Shown here: piece after piece, positions 15,600-23,479 of the stretch
Numbering within the stretch: the stretch's first letter is position 1
Layout: each line of letters begins with the position of its first letter
Assembly (NCBI RefSeq): GCF_003946515.1
Contig: NZ_RHOM01000020.1
Coordinates: 1 to 35,613, forward strand
Length of the DNA stretch: 35,613 nucleotides
Direction of reading: 5' to 3'
DNA from: Companilactobacillus zhongbaensis
Lineage (GTDB): Bacteria; Bacillota; Bacilli; Lactobacillales; Lactobacillaceae
Notes under the pieces: generated by a model
Told to the model about the DNA's origin: nothing
What the model saw: the letters and a program-made list of their open reading frames with translations, nothing else
Database searches by the model: none
Translations under genes and position numbers: made by a program

Positions 15600-16004
15600 A
15601 TGCATCCAAAACGAAATGAGGAAAACAGATTGAAAGCAATAGTAGCAATGGATCTAACCGAAGCCCCAGAAATAGGAAACAACACAAAAATTTATACAGT
15701 CCTAAATAAAAAGAACAAGAAATGGGCCAACAACCACAAAGGGGTAGGAGTCCACTTCATAAAAACCCCAAGCTACATAGCATTCGGAGACAAAGCCATG
15801 AGCACCTTCGTCCACAAAGCAATGAAAATAGACACAGAATTCAACAACATGCTACAATTCGTCTACTTCGCCCACATGACAGCCTTTTACATCTCGAATG
15901 CAGAGTACGATGAAGTAATATTTGAGAATCAAATGCTGTGCGAAAAAGTATTATTGCAATTTGGAAATGATGAAACGTATGGCGATAAAACAGAAATATT
16001 TTAA
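15600..16004 (+). CDS. Hypothetical protein, no family recognised
   Basis: Up to 134 residues from ATG 15600. TTG at 15630 is an alternative start with GAGG eight bases upstream, giving about 124 residues. The protein is soluble, rather basic in the N-terminal half (NKKNKKWANNHKG) and acidic at the end (NDETYGDKTEIF). The centre has aromatic helices (FNNMLQFVYFAHMTAFYI). There is no signal peptide. Codons end strikingly often in A or C: the + strand here is about 60-67% A+C, against about 45% just upstream. This places the gene inside the skewed zone around element A. No function is proposed. Confidence 0.55.
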   Translation: MHPKRNEENRLKAIVAMDLTEAPEIGNNTKIYTVLNKKNKKWANNHKGVGVHFIKTPSYIAFGDKAMSTFVHKAMKIDTEFNNMLQFVYFAHMTAFYISNAEYDEVIFENQMLCEKVLLQFGNDETYGDKTEIF

Positions 16005-16145
16005 GAACAGGGCCTTTCAAGGCATCATTGGATACCGTATTCCAGAACCTGTTTTAATTATAGAGTGGGAATCGATTGGGAACGGAAAATTACCAATAAA
16101 CTAAATAAGAGAGAATCCAACGCGAGAGTGCGAACCACAGCACGC

Positions 16146-16191
16146 GAGCCCAAAAAGAAAGACTGAAGAAAAGTTTCAGTCTTTTTATTTT
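16146..16191 (+). terminator. Terminator downstream of the hypothetical gene
   Basis: AAAGACTGAA pairs with TTCAGTCTTT across a short loop, then TTTATTTT. The 140 bp between the stop at 16004 and this stem contain no gene that I can support. Confidence 0.75.
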
Positions 16192-16202
16192 GCTCTTGAA
16201 CT

Positions 16203-16488
16203 GACCAACCAAGGTAGAAATTGAGATAGACCGAAAAAAATAGGACGCGCAAACAGTGCCAATTTGTACAAAATAAATCGGTCTCCATCAAAAAAAGGGG
16301 GGTATTGTTGCACCATCTAGACGGAGGGGCCCGGGGATACAGCCCTCAGCCGCCAAATGATGTAACGTAAGTGCTAGCGCACTTGCGCAACTGGTTCTTG
16401 GTGATGGCTACGCCACCGAACAACTAAGGAAGCCAGCGGCTGTATCCCCGGGCCCCGGAGTCGGCAGTGAACATCTACCAAAACTACC
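16203..16488 (-). repeat. Palindromic structured element, copy A (inverted)
   Basis: On the minus strand this shares its ends with copies B and C. It has TTCACTGCCG-..-TCCGGGG at the 5' side, GGCTGAG before the closing arm, and then GTGCAAC, a T tract, GACCGAT, a CAAATTGGCA-like block, CGTCCT and CGGTCTATCTCA. The closing stem pairs 16326-16344 with 16438-16456 (19 bp, perfect). Inside, on the minus strand, are a hairpin GTTC-GGTGGC-gta-GCCATC-accaa-GAAC and a second one AAGTG-cgctag-CACTT. The core sequence is unrelated to that of B and C, yet the layout of one long stem and two inner hairpins is the same. GC content is far above the surroundings. Confidence 0.8.
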
Positions 16489-16561
16489 ACCACCACTCCC
16501 AACAACAATCAATCAAAATCCGCTATAATAAACACAACAGTAAAAGGAGAAACAAAACAAT

Positions 16562-17428
16562 ATGCCAGCAGACGACATAATATCGATCATATTCCTACTA
16601 GTAAAAGAAAAACAAGCCACAAATCACTACCTCTGCGACTACTTTGACGCAACTCCCACCCAAATAGAACAAGCAATCAACCAGATTCAAGAATCAGGCT
16701 TCCAAATAACAGTAGACCGGCAATCGGATCCGACCTACCAACTTATCACCCCACAAGTGATGTATAAAAAATTTGTTACCTTCGATCAAATATTAAATCT
16801 TTACTTGTCCTTAACTGATGAACCTAACCCAAAAGGGAAAAATCAGCTGCGTGATTTTGCGTTGAGAGTGGAATTGGCGGAGCTAAGAGCACCTTACATG
16901 AGTGAGTTTGAAGACATAAAGGGAGCGTTTCTTCACCGAATGATTGCTGATTTATTTATGGCACAGCGTGACCGAAAGGTAGTTAACCTTGATTATGTCG
17001 ACGTTAAATATGATCGAACCAATCGTGATATCGAACCGATGGAAGTTTTTTACCAGGACCATCAGTGGTACGTTTGGGCATATTGCCGTTTGCGCGAAGA
17101 CTTTCGGATTTTTAAAATATCGCAAACCATGGAGATCCATCCGAAATCGGAAAAATTCATCCGTCGTCCTTTTACGATTTTTGAAGGCGTCAATGACCCT
17201 AGATCGTTTCGCGATTTGTATTTCGTGACCTTTGAATTAGACAAGTCATTAAAAAGTCAGTTAAATACGACTTTCAAAATGGATAAACGTTTGATCACAA
17301 AGGATAAGATAGTTATCCTCGAAAAGGACCTTTACAGTTTCGAATATGCGCAAGCTTGGCTGAAGCAGTTCGGAGATAAGGTGAAGGTCGTTGATCCACC
17401 GCAATTAAAAGAAGCATTTGAACAGTAA
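16562..17428 (+). CDS. WYL-domain transcriptional regulator (YafY/DeoR-like)
   Basis: 288 residues, ATG 16562 behind AAGGAG, with a TATAAT about 35 bp upstream. A winged HTH (about residues 1-65, ATPTQIEQAINQIQESGF) is followed by a WYL sensor domain (about 125-205, with QWYVWAYCRLREDFRIFKIS) and a C-terminal extension. WYL regulators bind nucleic acids or nucleotides and often control stress or defence genes. The next gene, a GNAT acetyltransferase, starts about 15 bp later and is probably co-transcribed. The first 60 or so codons are extremely A+C-rich (72% at 16621-16680), falling to 42% by 16921-16980 within the same gene. Confidence 0.82.
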   Translation: MPADDIISIIFLLVKEKQATNHYLCDYFDATPTQIEQAINQIQESGFQITVDRQSDPTYQLITPQVMYKKFVTFDQILNLYLSLTDEPNPKGKNQLRDFALRVELAELRAPYMSEFEDIKGAFLHRMIADLFMAQRDRKVVNLDYVDVKYDRTNRDIEPMEVFYQDHQWYVWAYCRLREDFRIFKISQTMEIHPKSEKFIRRPFTIFEGVNDPRSFRDLYFVTFELDKSLKSQLNTTFKMDKRLITKDKIVILEKDLYSFEYAQAWLKQFGDKVKVVDPPQLKEAFEQ

Positions 17429-17443
17429 TAGGAGGCAATTTTT

Positions 17444-17983
17444 ATTTTAAATAAAGAGATCATTTCATATAAGTCAGCCAGTTACGCCGATGCAAAAAAA
17501 CTATATTTTGAGGCTTTTCCTAAAGCTGAACGAGTTCCATTTGCTTGGTTGTTATTACAAGCTCGAAAACAATTCATCGAATTTATCGCTTTTTATGATG
17601 AAGGTAAATTTGTTGGGTTATCCTACGTCATTTCCGAGGGTAGTCTAACTTATATTTTTTATTTGGCAGTCGATCCTAGCTTGCGTGGTCACGGATACGG
17701 GAGCCAGATTTTGCACGACCTTTATCAAATGTACTCCGGACAGCGAATCTGTCTGAGTGCGGAACGTCCTGATGAAAAAGCCGACAATGCGGTCCAACGT
17801 GCGAAACGGATCGAGTTTTATCAGAAAAACGGTTTCGTGTTAACGGATAAAGTTTCTTTAGAGCAAGGTGTTGAGTATGCGATGCTTTATCATGGAAAAA
17901 ATTTTACCGAGCAAGAATACCAAGACTTGATCAGCTTTTTTGCCGGGATTTTCCGCGTGGTCTTCAAAACAAAATTCATCTAA
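17444..17983 (+). CDS. GNAT-family N-acetyltransferase with a likely ATT start codon
   Basis: GGAGG at 17431-17435 is followed after eight bases by ATT (17444). The frame from there, (M)LNKEIISYKSASYADAKKLY..., supplies the first strand and helix that a GNAT fold needs. The frame is closed by TAG at 17429-17431, and no ATG, GTG or TTG occurs in it before TTG 17549, which would remove about 35 essential residues. The acetyl-CoA motif A is intact: YIFYLAVDPSLRGHGYGSQIL, with R-G-H-G-Y-G for pyrophosphate binding. It gives about 179 residues. The substrate is unknown. A sequencing error near the start is the alternative to ATT initiation. Confidence 0.72.
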   Translation: MLNKEIISYKSASYADAKKLYFEAFPKAERVPFAWLLLQARKQFIEFIAFYDEGKFVGLSYVISEGSLTYIFYLAVDPSLRGHGYGSQILHDLYQMYSGQRICLSAERPDEKADNAVQRAKRIEFYQKNGFVLTDKVSLEQGVEYAMLYHGKNFTEQEYQDLISFFAGIFRVVFKTKFI

Positions 17984-17987
17984 ATTA

Positions 17988-18032
17988 GAAAAAGCCTTGT
18001 TTCCGGTTACATTACCGACAACAAGGCTTTTT
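17988..18032 (+). terminator. Terminator after the GNAT gene
   Basis: AAAAAGCCTTGTT-CCGGT pairs with ACCG-CAACAAGGCTTTTTT; strong stem with T tract. Confidence 0.85.
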
Positions 18033-18097
18033 TAATGCTTGACTTATGCTTGGAAAAATGGGAAAATTCAAGTTTGCTCAGACAAGGGGGGATATGT

Positions 18098-19357
18098 ATG
18101 CCAACAAATACTACCATGATTCCAAAATGGCGCCCGAATATTTACTTGTTCTTATTTGGACAGTTTTTCTCGGGTGTGACTAGCATGGTCGTCCAATATG
18201 CCATCATTTGGTATTTGACCAAAGAAACTGGGTCGGCGACGATCTTGAGTTTTGCGACACTGCTCGGGATGTTGCCGATGGTGTTATTGAGTCCGATAGT
18301 CGGACCATTCGTCGATCGGACGAATAAAAAAGCTTTACTGATCGTACCAGATATTGTCGCTGCAATTGTGGCGATAGTCTTAGCCGTAGTTGGGATGGTC
18401 AATCACGACTTTCCGATTTGGTTGATATTTATATCGTTACTGATCAGGTCGATCGCGCAAACTTTCCAAATGCCGACGATCCAGTCGATCTTGCCAACGA
18501 TGGTACCAAAGGATGAACTGACTAAGATCAATGGTCAGTTAGGAATGGTCCAGTCAGCAAATATGATCATTGCTCCAGCATTGGGTGCTTTCTTATTTGC
18601 CGTTGTACCAATCTCATCGTTGATCTTATTAGATGTTTTGGGAGCAATCGTTGGTGTGACAATCATCTTGTTCGTTAAGTTCCCCGAAAATCCGGTGATC
18701 GATGAAAAGGTCAAGATTTTCCGAGATATGAAATTTGGGTTGACGAAGCTCCGTGAAAAAAGAGGCTTGTGGAATATCACGTTAGTCGGAACATTATTCA
18801 CTTTGATCTTCATGCCGGCAGCTTCGATGTATCCGTTGATGACAATGTCGTATTTCCACGGCAGTGTCGCTCAAGCCGGTATCGTTGAGATGGTCTATTC
18901 GATCGGGATGTTAGCCGGTGGTGCTGTGATCGGCTTTTTCGGAAATTGGAAAGACCGGATCGTGCCAATTTTATGGTCGATCGTTTTTATGGGATTATCC
19001 TTCGGGATCAGTGGCTTTTTACCTGGTAATCAAAAAGGATTTGTCGGATTTTTGATTTTGAATGCCATCGCCGGTTTAGCAACACCGTTTTTCAACACGT
19101 TGTTAATGGCGATTATCCAGCAAAGCTTTCCACCAGAGATCTTAGGAAAAGTCCTGGGGATCTTGAATTCATTGATGAGCATTTCCGCACCGCTAGGCTT
19201 GATCTTCGCCGGACCATTGGCCGACAGCATTGGTGTCAACATGCTCTTCGTAATCGGGGGAGTCGGAACGCTATTTTGTGGCGTTTTAGTATTATTATTC
19301 CCATCGATGCGTAAATACGACTTGGAACTGCAAGCTAGTTTGCAGTCTGACGATTAA
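18098..19357 (+). CDS. MFS transporter, DHA3-like efflux family
   Basis: 419 residues from ATG 18098, chosen because AGGGGGG lies six bases upstream. A longer frame from 18035 overlaps the terminator tail. There are about twelve membrane helices. The early loop GPFVDRTNKKALLIVPD is the MFS motif 'G.l.DR..rr..l...d'. The N-terminal WRPNIYLFLFGQFFSGVTSM and 'YAIIWYLTKETGSAT' fit the MefA/macrolide-efflux-type DHA3 group. The likely role is proton-driven export of a drug or metabolite, substrate unknown. Its last 23 bp overlap the end of the convergent LysR gene. Confidence 0.85.
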   Translation: MPTNTTMIPKWRPNIYLFLFGQFFSGVTSMVVQYAIIWYLTKETGSATILSFATLLGMLPMVLLSPIVGPFVDRTNKKALLIVPDIVAAIVAIVLAVVGMVNHDFPIWLIFISLLIRSIAQTFQMPTIQSILPTMVPKDELTKINGQLGMVQSANMIIAPALGAFLFAVVPISSLILLDVLGAIVGVTIILFVKFPENPVIDEKVKIFRDMKFGLTKLREKRGLWNITLVGTLFTLIFMPAASMYPLMTMSYFHGSVAQAGIVEMVYSIGMLAGGAVIGFFGNWKDRIVPILWSIVFMGLSFGISGFLPGNQKGFVGFLILNAIAGLATPFFNTLLMAIIQQSFPPEILGKVLGILNSLMSISAPLGLIFAGPLADSIGVNMLFVIGGVGTLFCGVLVLLFPSMRKYDLELQASLQSDD

Positions 19358-20210
19358 AGTCATTGACTAATTGTTGATAAGTATTAGTAAAATAACTATT
19401 TTTCAAAAAAACTAAATTGATAGGATGACTGATTTTGAAGTCCTTGAGATTTAGTTTTTTTAGTTTGCCTTGATCGATGTCTTCAGTCACTAGTGATTCA
19501 TAAATGAAGCTGACACCTTTAGATTGTTGCAGCAATTGAACGATAACGGTTGGACTGGCGATTTCCATGACTTGCTGGAAATCATTTAGTTGGAAATTTT
19601 GGGTCGAGAGCCAGTTTTCTAAGATCTCGCGACTACCCGAACCGACTTCTCTAATGTAGAGATTTTGTGCAAAAAGGTCAGATACGGTGTCTGCTTTGAT
19701 ATTAGCGTCGGGATTAGCGACACAAATGAAGTTTTCTTTTTTGATCTGGATCGAATCGAATTCTTCCTTATTAAAGTTTCCTTCGATCAAGCCGAAGTCG
19801 ACTTTGCCTTCACGAATGTTTTTTAAAATGTGGCTGGTGTTGCCGATCTCAGAAGCCATCAACTGTGACCTGTGTGAAAGGCTAGAGATGAAGTCTGGTA
19901 GTAGCGTTGAGCTCAAGGACAAGGTACAGCCTAATTTTAAGTTCAAGTCTTGATGGTTGTTTTGTAGGTGAGTGACTAGTTTGGAGCTTTCAATCTGAAC
20001 TTGTTGAGCATATCTCGCCAAGGCTCGGCCAGCATCAGTCAAGGTGATCTGGCGTTTGTTGGTGATTACCAGTTGCATGTTTAGTTCATTTTCTAAAGTA
20101 TTGATCTGTTGAGATACGGCCGGTTGAGTAATAAAAAGCTGATTAGCCGTTTTAGTATACGATAAAGTTTTTGATAAGACGATCAAGGTTTGAAATCTTT
20201 TATCTAGCAC
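19335..20210 (-). CDS. LysR-family regulator, divergent from the YeiH-type gene
   Basis: 291 residues from GTG 20210, with GGAGG nine bases upstream. The N-terminal winged HTH (about 1-60: TKTANQLFITQPAVSQQINT) and a periplasmic-binding-like effector domain (about 88-290) are typical. Divergence from a UPF0324 exporter matches the yeiE-yeiH arrangement of enterobacteria and the CysB-like/sulfite-responsive subgroup. The 106-bp intergenic region carries a perfect ATAAGT-ACA-ACTTAT palindrome of the T-N11-A type, a likely binding site. The effector is unknown. The 3' end overlaps the MFS gene tail to tail by 23 bp. Confidence 0.85.
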   Translation of the reverse strand: MLDKRFQTLIVLSKTLSYTKTANQLFITQPAVSQQINTLENELNMQLVITNKRQITLTDAGRALARYAQQVQIESSKLVTHLQNNHQDLNLKLGCTLSLSSTLLPDFISSLSHRSQLMASEIGNTSHILKNIREGKVDFGLIEGNFNKEEFDSIQIKKENFICVANPDANIKADTVSDLFAQNLYIREVGSGSREILENWLSTQNFQLNDFQQVMEIASPTVIVQLLQQSKGVSFIYESLVTEDIDQGKLKKLNLKDFKISHPINLVFLKNSYFTNTYQQLVNDFNRQTAN

Positions 20211-20225
20211 GGTCGATGCCCTCCT

Positions 20226-20240
20226 ATAAGTACAACTTAT
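20226..20240. promoter_or_regulatory. LysR-type operator between the regulator and the YeiH gene
   Basis: ATAAGTACAACTTAT: 6-bp arms with a 3-bp spacer, containing the T-N11-A signature, 15 bp upstream of the LysR start. Probable autoregulatory and activating site. Confidence 0.55.
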
Positions 20241-20316
20241 GATAAATTAATAAATACTAATTTTTACTTATGGCTAGTTTATATTAATATGTAAATTACG
20301 CAAGGGAGGAAATATT

Positions 20317-21339
20317 ATGTATGTGAAATTATTTGAACGGGGCTTTTACTATGCGCTATTGATGACGCTAGTTTGCTCAGTCGCCGGAACGCTTCTTGGT
20401 GGCTTGCCTTACTTATCGATCATTGGGGCATTAGTAATCTCACTGATCTTGGGGATGCTTTTTCAATTGTACCGTCCAGCAATCGATAAAGCAGAAGTCG
20501 GGATCGGCTTCATTTCTAACAAATTTTTGCGTTTAGGGATCATTTTGTTAGGTTTCAAATTGAACTTGATTGATTTGGCCCACGCCGGTGTGAAGACTAT
20601 TTTAGTCGCAGTCGTGGTAGTTTCCGGCGTAATATTTTTGACGTACAACATCGCTCGCAAAATGGGCGTGAATAAACAACTAGCCATTTTGACTGCTAGT
20701 GGGACGGGGATCTGTGGTGCAGCTGCTGTTATGGGGATCTCGCCACAAATCAAAGTGTCGGAAGATCAAGAAAAGAAAAAGCGGAATGATGAAGTCCTTG
20801 CAGTTGCTATTGTAGCAATCTTAGGAACGGTTTTCACTTTGATCGAGATCAGTATCAAGCCTTTGTTGCACATGACTCCTTCACAATTTGGGGTAATGGC
20901 CGGTGGTTCACTTCATGAAATCGCTCATGCCATTGCAACTGGTGGAGCTGGTGGTGCTGTCAGCTTGGATACGGCAATCATCACTAAGCTATCACGAGTA
21001 TTATTGTTAGCTCCTGCAGCTTTGGTTATTGGTATTTGGTACCAACACTCTGAGAAAAAAGCTGAAGACAATACGAAGCAAAAACTACCTATTCCTTGGT
21101 TCATGGCTGGTTTTATTTTGGCCAGTGTTATCGGGACTTTCGTGCCAATGTCACAGGGAGTTTTGGATTGGTTAGTTAAATTGGCCTACTTAGTCTTAGG
21201 TATGGCGATGGCTGCTTTAGGTATGACGGTAAACTTCAAGGCTTTCGTTAGTAGCGGAAAAAACGCTGTTTTAGCAGCTTTGAGTGCTTCATTCGTTCTA
21301 CTAGCTTTCATGATCGTAGTCAGCAAAGCATTCTTCTAA
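20317..21339 (+). CDS. YeiH-family (UPF0324) putative sulfate/sulfite exporter
   Basis: 340 residues, ATG 20317 behind AGGGAGG, with about ten membrane helices. Family marks are NKFLRLGIILLGFKLNL, the conserved GTGICGAAAVMGISP loop (about residues 128-142) and HEIAHAIATGGAGGA (about 205-219). Members are annotated as sulfate exporters, and evidence for transport is limited, so the substrate is uncertain. Divergence from a LysR gene supports the YeiE/YeiH pairing and a link to sulfur metabolism. Confidence 0.85.
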   Translation: MYVKLFERGFYYALLMTLVCSVAGTLLGGLPYLSIIGALVISLILGMLFQLYRPAIDKAEVGIGFISNKFLRLGIILLGFKLNLIDLAHAGVKTILVAVVVVSGVIFLTYNIARKMGVNKQLAILTASGTGICGAAAVMGISPQIKVSEDQEKKKRNDEVLAVAIVAILGTVFTLIEISIKPLLHMTPSQFGVMAGGSLHEIAHAIATGGAGGAVSLDTAIITKLSRVLLLAPAALVIGIWYQHSEKKAEDNTKQKLPIPWFMAGFILASVIGTFVPMSQGVLDWLVKLAYLVLGMAMAALGMTVNFKAFVSSGKNAVLAALSASFVLLAFMIVVSKAFF

Positions 21340-21348
21340 AAATACAAA

Positions 21349-21392
21349 AGAGAGATAGATTTTCGAGGAAAAAATCTATCTCTCTTTTTTTG
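21349..21392 (+). terminator. Terminator after the YeiH gene
   Basis: AGAGAGATAGATTTTT-cgagg-AAAAATCTATCTCTCT followed by seven T; a long near-perfect stem. Confidence 0.9.
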
Positions 21393-21449
21393 CGTAATTT
21401 ATTTATGTAAATAGGAGTGTGTAATAACAAAAGTAATATCAACAGTTTT

Positions 21450-21516
21450 TTATCATTGGGGTGATAAGTGGCACTAACAGGGGGAGTTAGTGTTTTGCTA
21501 GTAAGGGGAAAACTAG
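21450..21516. other. Three tandem hairpins with GGGG (+) / CCCC (-) loops
   Basis: TTATCA-TTGGGG-TGATAA (21450-21467), CACTAAC-AGGGGGA-GTTAGTG (21472-21492) and CTAGT-AAGGGGAAA-ACTAG (21498-21516). An unpaired AGGGGG at 21555-21560 lies in front of a four-codon ATG CTC TGG TAA frame. The block sits between the yeiH terminator and the end of the alcohol dehydrogenase gene. Read on the minus strand it would be a 3' UTR with C-rich loops. Confidence 0.5.
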
Positions 21517-21585
21517 TTTTGTCGATATCGGTATAAGACTTAAAAAAATATTGTAGGGGGTAATTCTTGATGCTCTGGTAAAAAA

Positions 21586-22716
21586 TTATTCTGGTTTGTA
21601 GTCTTCATCGATGATCAAGACTGGTTTGATAACTTTACCGCTGTTTGAATCGGCATTTGCTTGGTTGATCTGATCCAAGCTGTAAAATTCTTCAAGAGTA
21701 TCGAATGGGAATTTTCCGGCTTGCCAAAATTCGATCAATTGAGGAATTGATTTTTGTGGAACAGCATCACCCATCAAGACACCGATGACGGATTTTTGAT
21801 AAGAAGTTAGATCAGCAAAGGGATGCTCGATCTTGAATTCGTGACGAGTTACCGCTACGGGGGCAAATTTTCCACCTGATGTTAATGACTCGAAGGCTTG
21901 GGTCATAACTGGTGAAATACCTGTTGTGTCAATTGCGTAGTCGACACCACCGTTAGTGATCTCTTTGATTTTTTTGACAGGATCTTCTTCTTTACTATTA
22001 ATGATGTGAGTTGCACCGATTTTCTTGGCTGTTTCCAGACGGTGGCCAACGACATCGACACAGATCAAGGTGTTACAACCAGTGATCTTGGCTGCCATCA
22101 AAGCTCCCAGACCAACGGCGCCTGTACCAAAGATTACGATAGCACTACCGACTTTTGGTTGAAGAGCATTGAAGACAGTGCCTGAACCAGTTACGAAACC
22201 ACATCCGAGAGGTCCAACTTTTCTAAGATCAATGTCATCGCCGACGACGGTAACATTCCGGTCATCAACGATCGTTTCTGTGGCGAAAGATGATTGGTTG
22301 AAGAAATTGTGGACTTCAGTGCCGTCATCGCGGGAAAAAGGTGTTTTTCCTTCGGCATTGAAGCCTTCCATGTTCAACTTATTCCAGTTGAAACAGGCTG
22401 CTGGACGTCCGTCAAGACAGTTTTTACAGTATCCGTCGTAGTCATAACATAAGATGACGTGATCTCCCGGTTTACAAGAACGAACGGCGGAACCAACTTC
22501 CTCGACGATACCGGCACCTTCGTGACCAACTACTCCAGGGTAAGGGTAGTCGCCACCTTGACCATTTCTAACTGCTTCGTCAGTGTGACAAATTCCACTG
22601 GCTACAATGTGGACCTTAACTTCATGGGGTGACAAAGTTGATGCTAAATTCAAAGTTTCTAGTTCAAAATCACCATTTAATTGGTTGAGAACGGCTGCTT
22701 TAATTTGGTTCGACAT
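21586..22716 (-). CDS. Zinc-dependent NAD(P)-alcohol dehydrogenase (MDR, class-III/aryl-alcohol type)
   Basis: 376 residues. Catalytic zinc ligands are Cys43 (GICHTDE), His65-Glu66 (GHEGAG) and a later Cys near 172 (GCGFVTGSG). The Rossmann motif GTGAVGLGALMAAK is near 198. CVDVV after the next strand puts an Asp at the NAD ribose. Of the four structural zinc ligands, three Cys are present at 97, 100 and 108, and position 94 is Asp instead of Cys. It probably interconverts an alcohol and aldehyde, with aryl or allyl alcohols likely. It starts at ATG 22716 with GGAG upstream. A strong promoter, a cre site and a cluster of half-sites precede it, predicting catabolite control. Confidence 0.88.
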   Translation of the reverse strand: MSNQIKAAVLNQLNGDFELETLNLASTLSPHEVKVHIVASGICHTDEAVRNGQGGDYPYPGVVGHEGAGIVEEVGSAVRSCKPGDHVILCYDYDGYCKNCLDGRPAACFNWNKLNMEGFNAEGKTPFSRDDGTEVHNFFNQSSFATETIVDDRNVTVVGDDIDLRKVGPLGCGFVTGSGTVFNALQPKVGSAIVIFGTGAVGLGALMAAKITGCNTLICVDVVGHRLETAKKIGATHIINSKEEDPVKKIKEITNGGVDYAIDTTGISPVMTQAFESLTSGGKFAPVAVTRHEFKIEHPFADLTSYQKSVIGVLMGDAVPQKSIPQLIEFWQAGKFPFDTLEEFYSLDQINQANADSNSGKVIKPVLIIDEDYKPE

Positions 22717-22743
22717 AACAAATTCATCTCCATTTAAGTATTT

Positions 22744-22757
22744 GGTAAACGCTTACA
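22744..22757 (-). promoter_or_regulatory. cre site (CcpA) upstream of the alcohol dehydrogenase
   Basis: Minus-strand TGTAAGCGTTTACC agrees with TGWAANCGNTNWCA at all but the last base. It lies just downstream of the -10, where CcpA usually represses. Confidence 0.7.
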
Positions 22758-22762
22758 ATTTG

Positions 22763-22791
22763 AGTATAGAACTGGTTTCACAATATGTCTA
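22763..22791 (-). promoter_or_regulatory. Alcohol dehydrogenase promoter
   Basis: Minus-strand -10 TATACT (22763-22768), 17-nt spacer, -35 TAGACA (22786-22791). Confidence 0.65.
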
Positions 22792-22891
22792 GTGGGTTTC
22801 ACAATTTTCTATATTGTGGAATCGGTTGCAGTTGTGGTGATTTGATTGCATTTGTTATAGATTGTGAAATTTATTTTAAAGCATTGTGAAG
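22776..22891. promoter_or_regulatory. Cluster of five ATTGTGAAA-like half-sites
   Basis: TTTCACAAT occurs at 22776-22784 and 22797-22805 (21 bp apart). The reverse-oriented ATTGTGGAA is at 22813-22821, ATTGTGAAA at 22861-22869 and ATTGTGAAG at 22883-22891 (the last two 22 bp apart). They flank and overlap the promoter. The half-site resembles that of Rex, but the inward/outward arrangement differs. Confidence 0.5.
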
Positions 22892-23002
22892 TCGTTTTGG
22901 CTGATGTTGTTGAGTTTGTTTTCTTGATATTGATGTGTTGATGGTCAAGTTTTTGTTGGTTGTGATGTTTTTGGCTTTGTTGGGTAATTTTTTTGTTTGT
23001 GG

Positions 23003-23316
23003 GATTGTGGGGGTAGTTTGGTTTGTGGTTCACTGCCGGTTCCGGGGTGGGGCGCTATATGGGACTGGAACGCTGCGGACCCACTTTGAACCAATCGAGC
23101 ATAGACCGCTCGCTTGTTTCAAAGCTGGGTCTTTCACTAAGCGGTAAACCGCTAAGTGAAATTTCGCGGCTGAGCCCATATAGCGCCCCGCCCCTCCACC
23201 TCGATAGTGCAACATATCCTCCTTTTTTTGGTCGGGACCGATCTTTTTTGTACAAGTTGGCACTTTTTGCTCGTCCTGGCTTTTGCGGTCTATCTCAGTT
23301 TCTATGATTGTTGGTA
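23003..23316 (+). repeat. Palindromic structured element, copy B
   Basis: 314 bp, nearly identical in its core to copy C. The closing stem pairs 23044-23063 (GGGGTGGGGCGCTATATGGG) with 23175-23194 (20 bp, one G-T wobble where C has G-C). Inner pairs are GCTGCG with CGCGGC, a long hairpin from GACCCA to TGGGTC, and TTTCACT-A-AGCGG with CCGCT-A-AGTGAAA. Beyond the stem follow a GTGCAAC segment, a T tract and the GACCG...CGGTC module. The preceding 280 bp (from about 22720) hold only the adh control region and very G+T-rich sequence, with no gene that I can support. Confidence 0.85.
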
Positions 23317-23479
23317 AAATCTAAACCTAAACCCAAACCTGAATGCGAAATATGATGGGGAGTTGATTGCTTTTCTGTTTTTGTGCTTTATTATTTCTTC
23401 TTATTGCGTTTGATTAGATATTATTGGTTTTTTCTAGTATGCTTTTAGTAATATTTTTTATTAAGTGAGGGATTTTTTT

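Noticed and set aside
22776-22821. Standard Rex operator at the alcohol dehydrogenase
   Set aside because: The half-sites are Rex-like, but neither the direct repeats nor the inverted pair has the TTGTGAA-N4-TTCACAA order and spacing.
23023-23307. Several 60-94-codon frames inside elements B and C, on both strands
   Set aside because: They span the palindrome arms, and similar frames occur on both strands because of the symmetry. The sequence is explained by base pairing, and no start has a good ribosome site.
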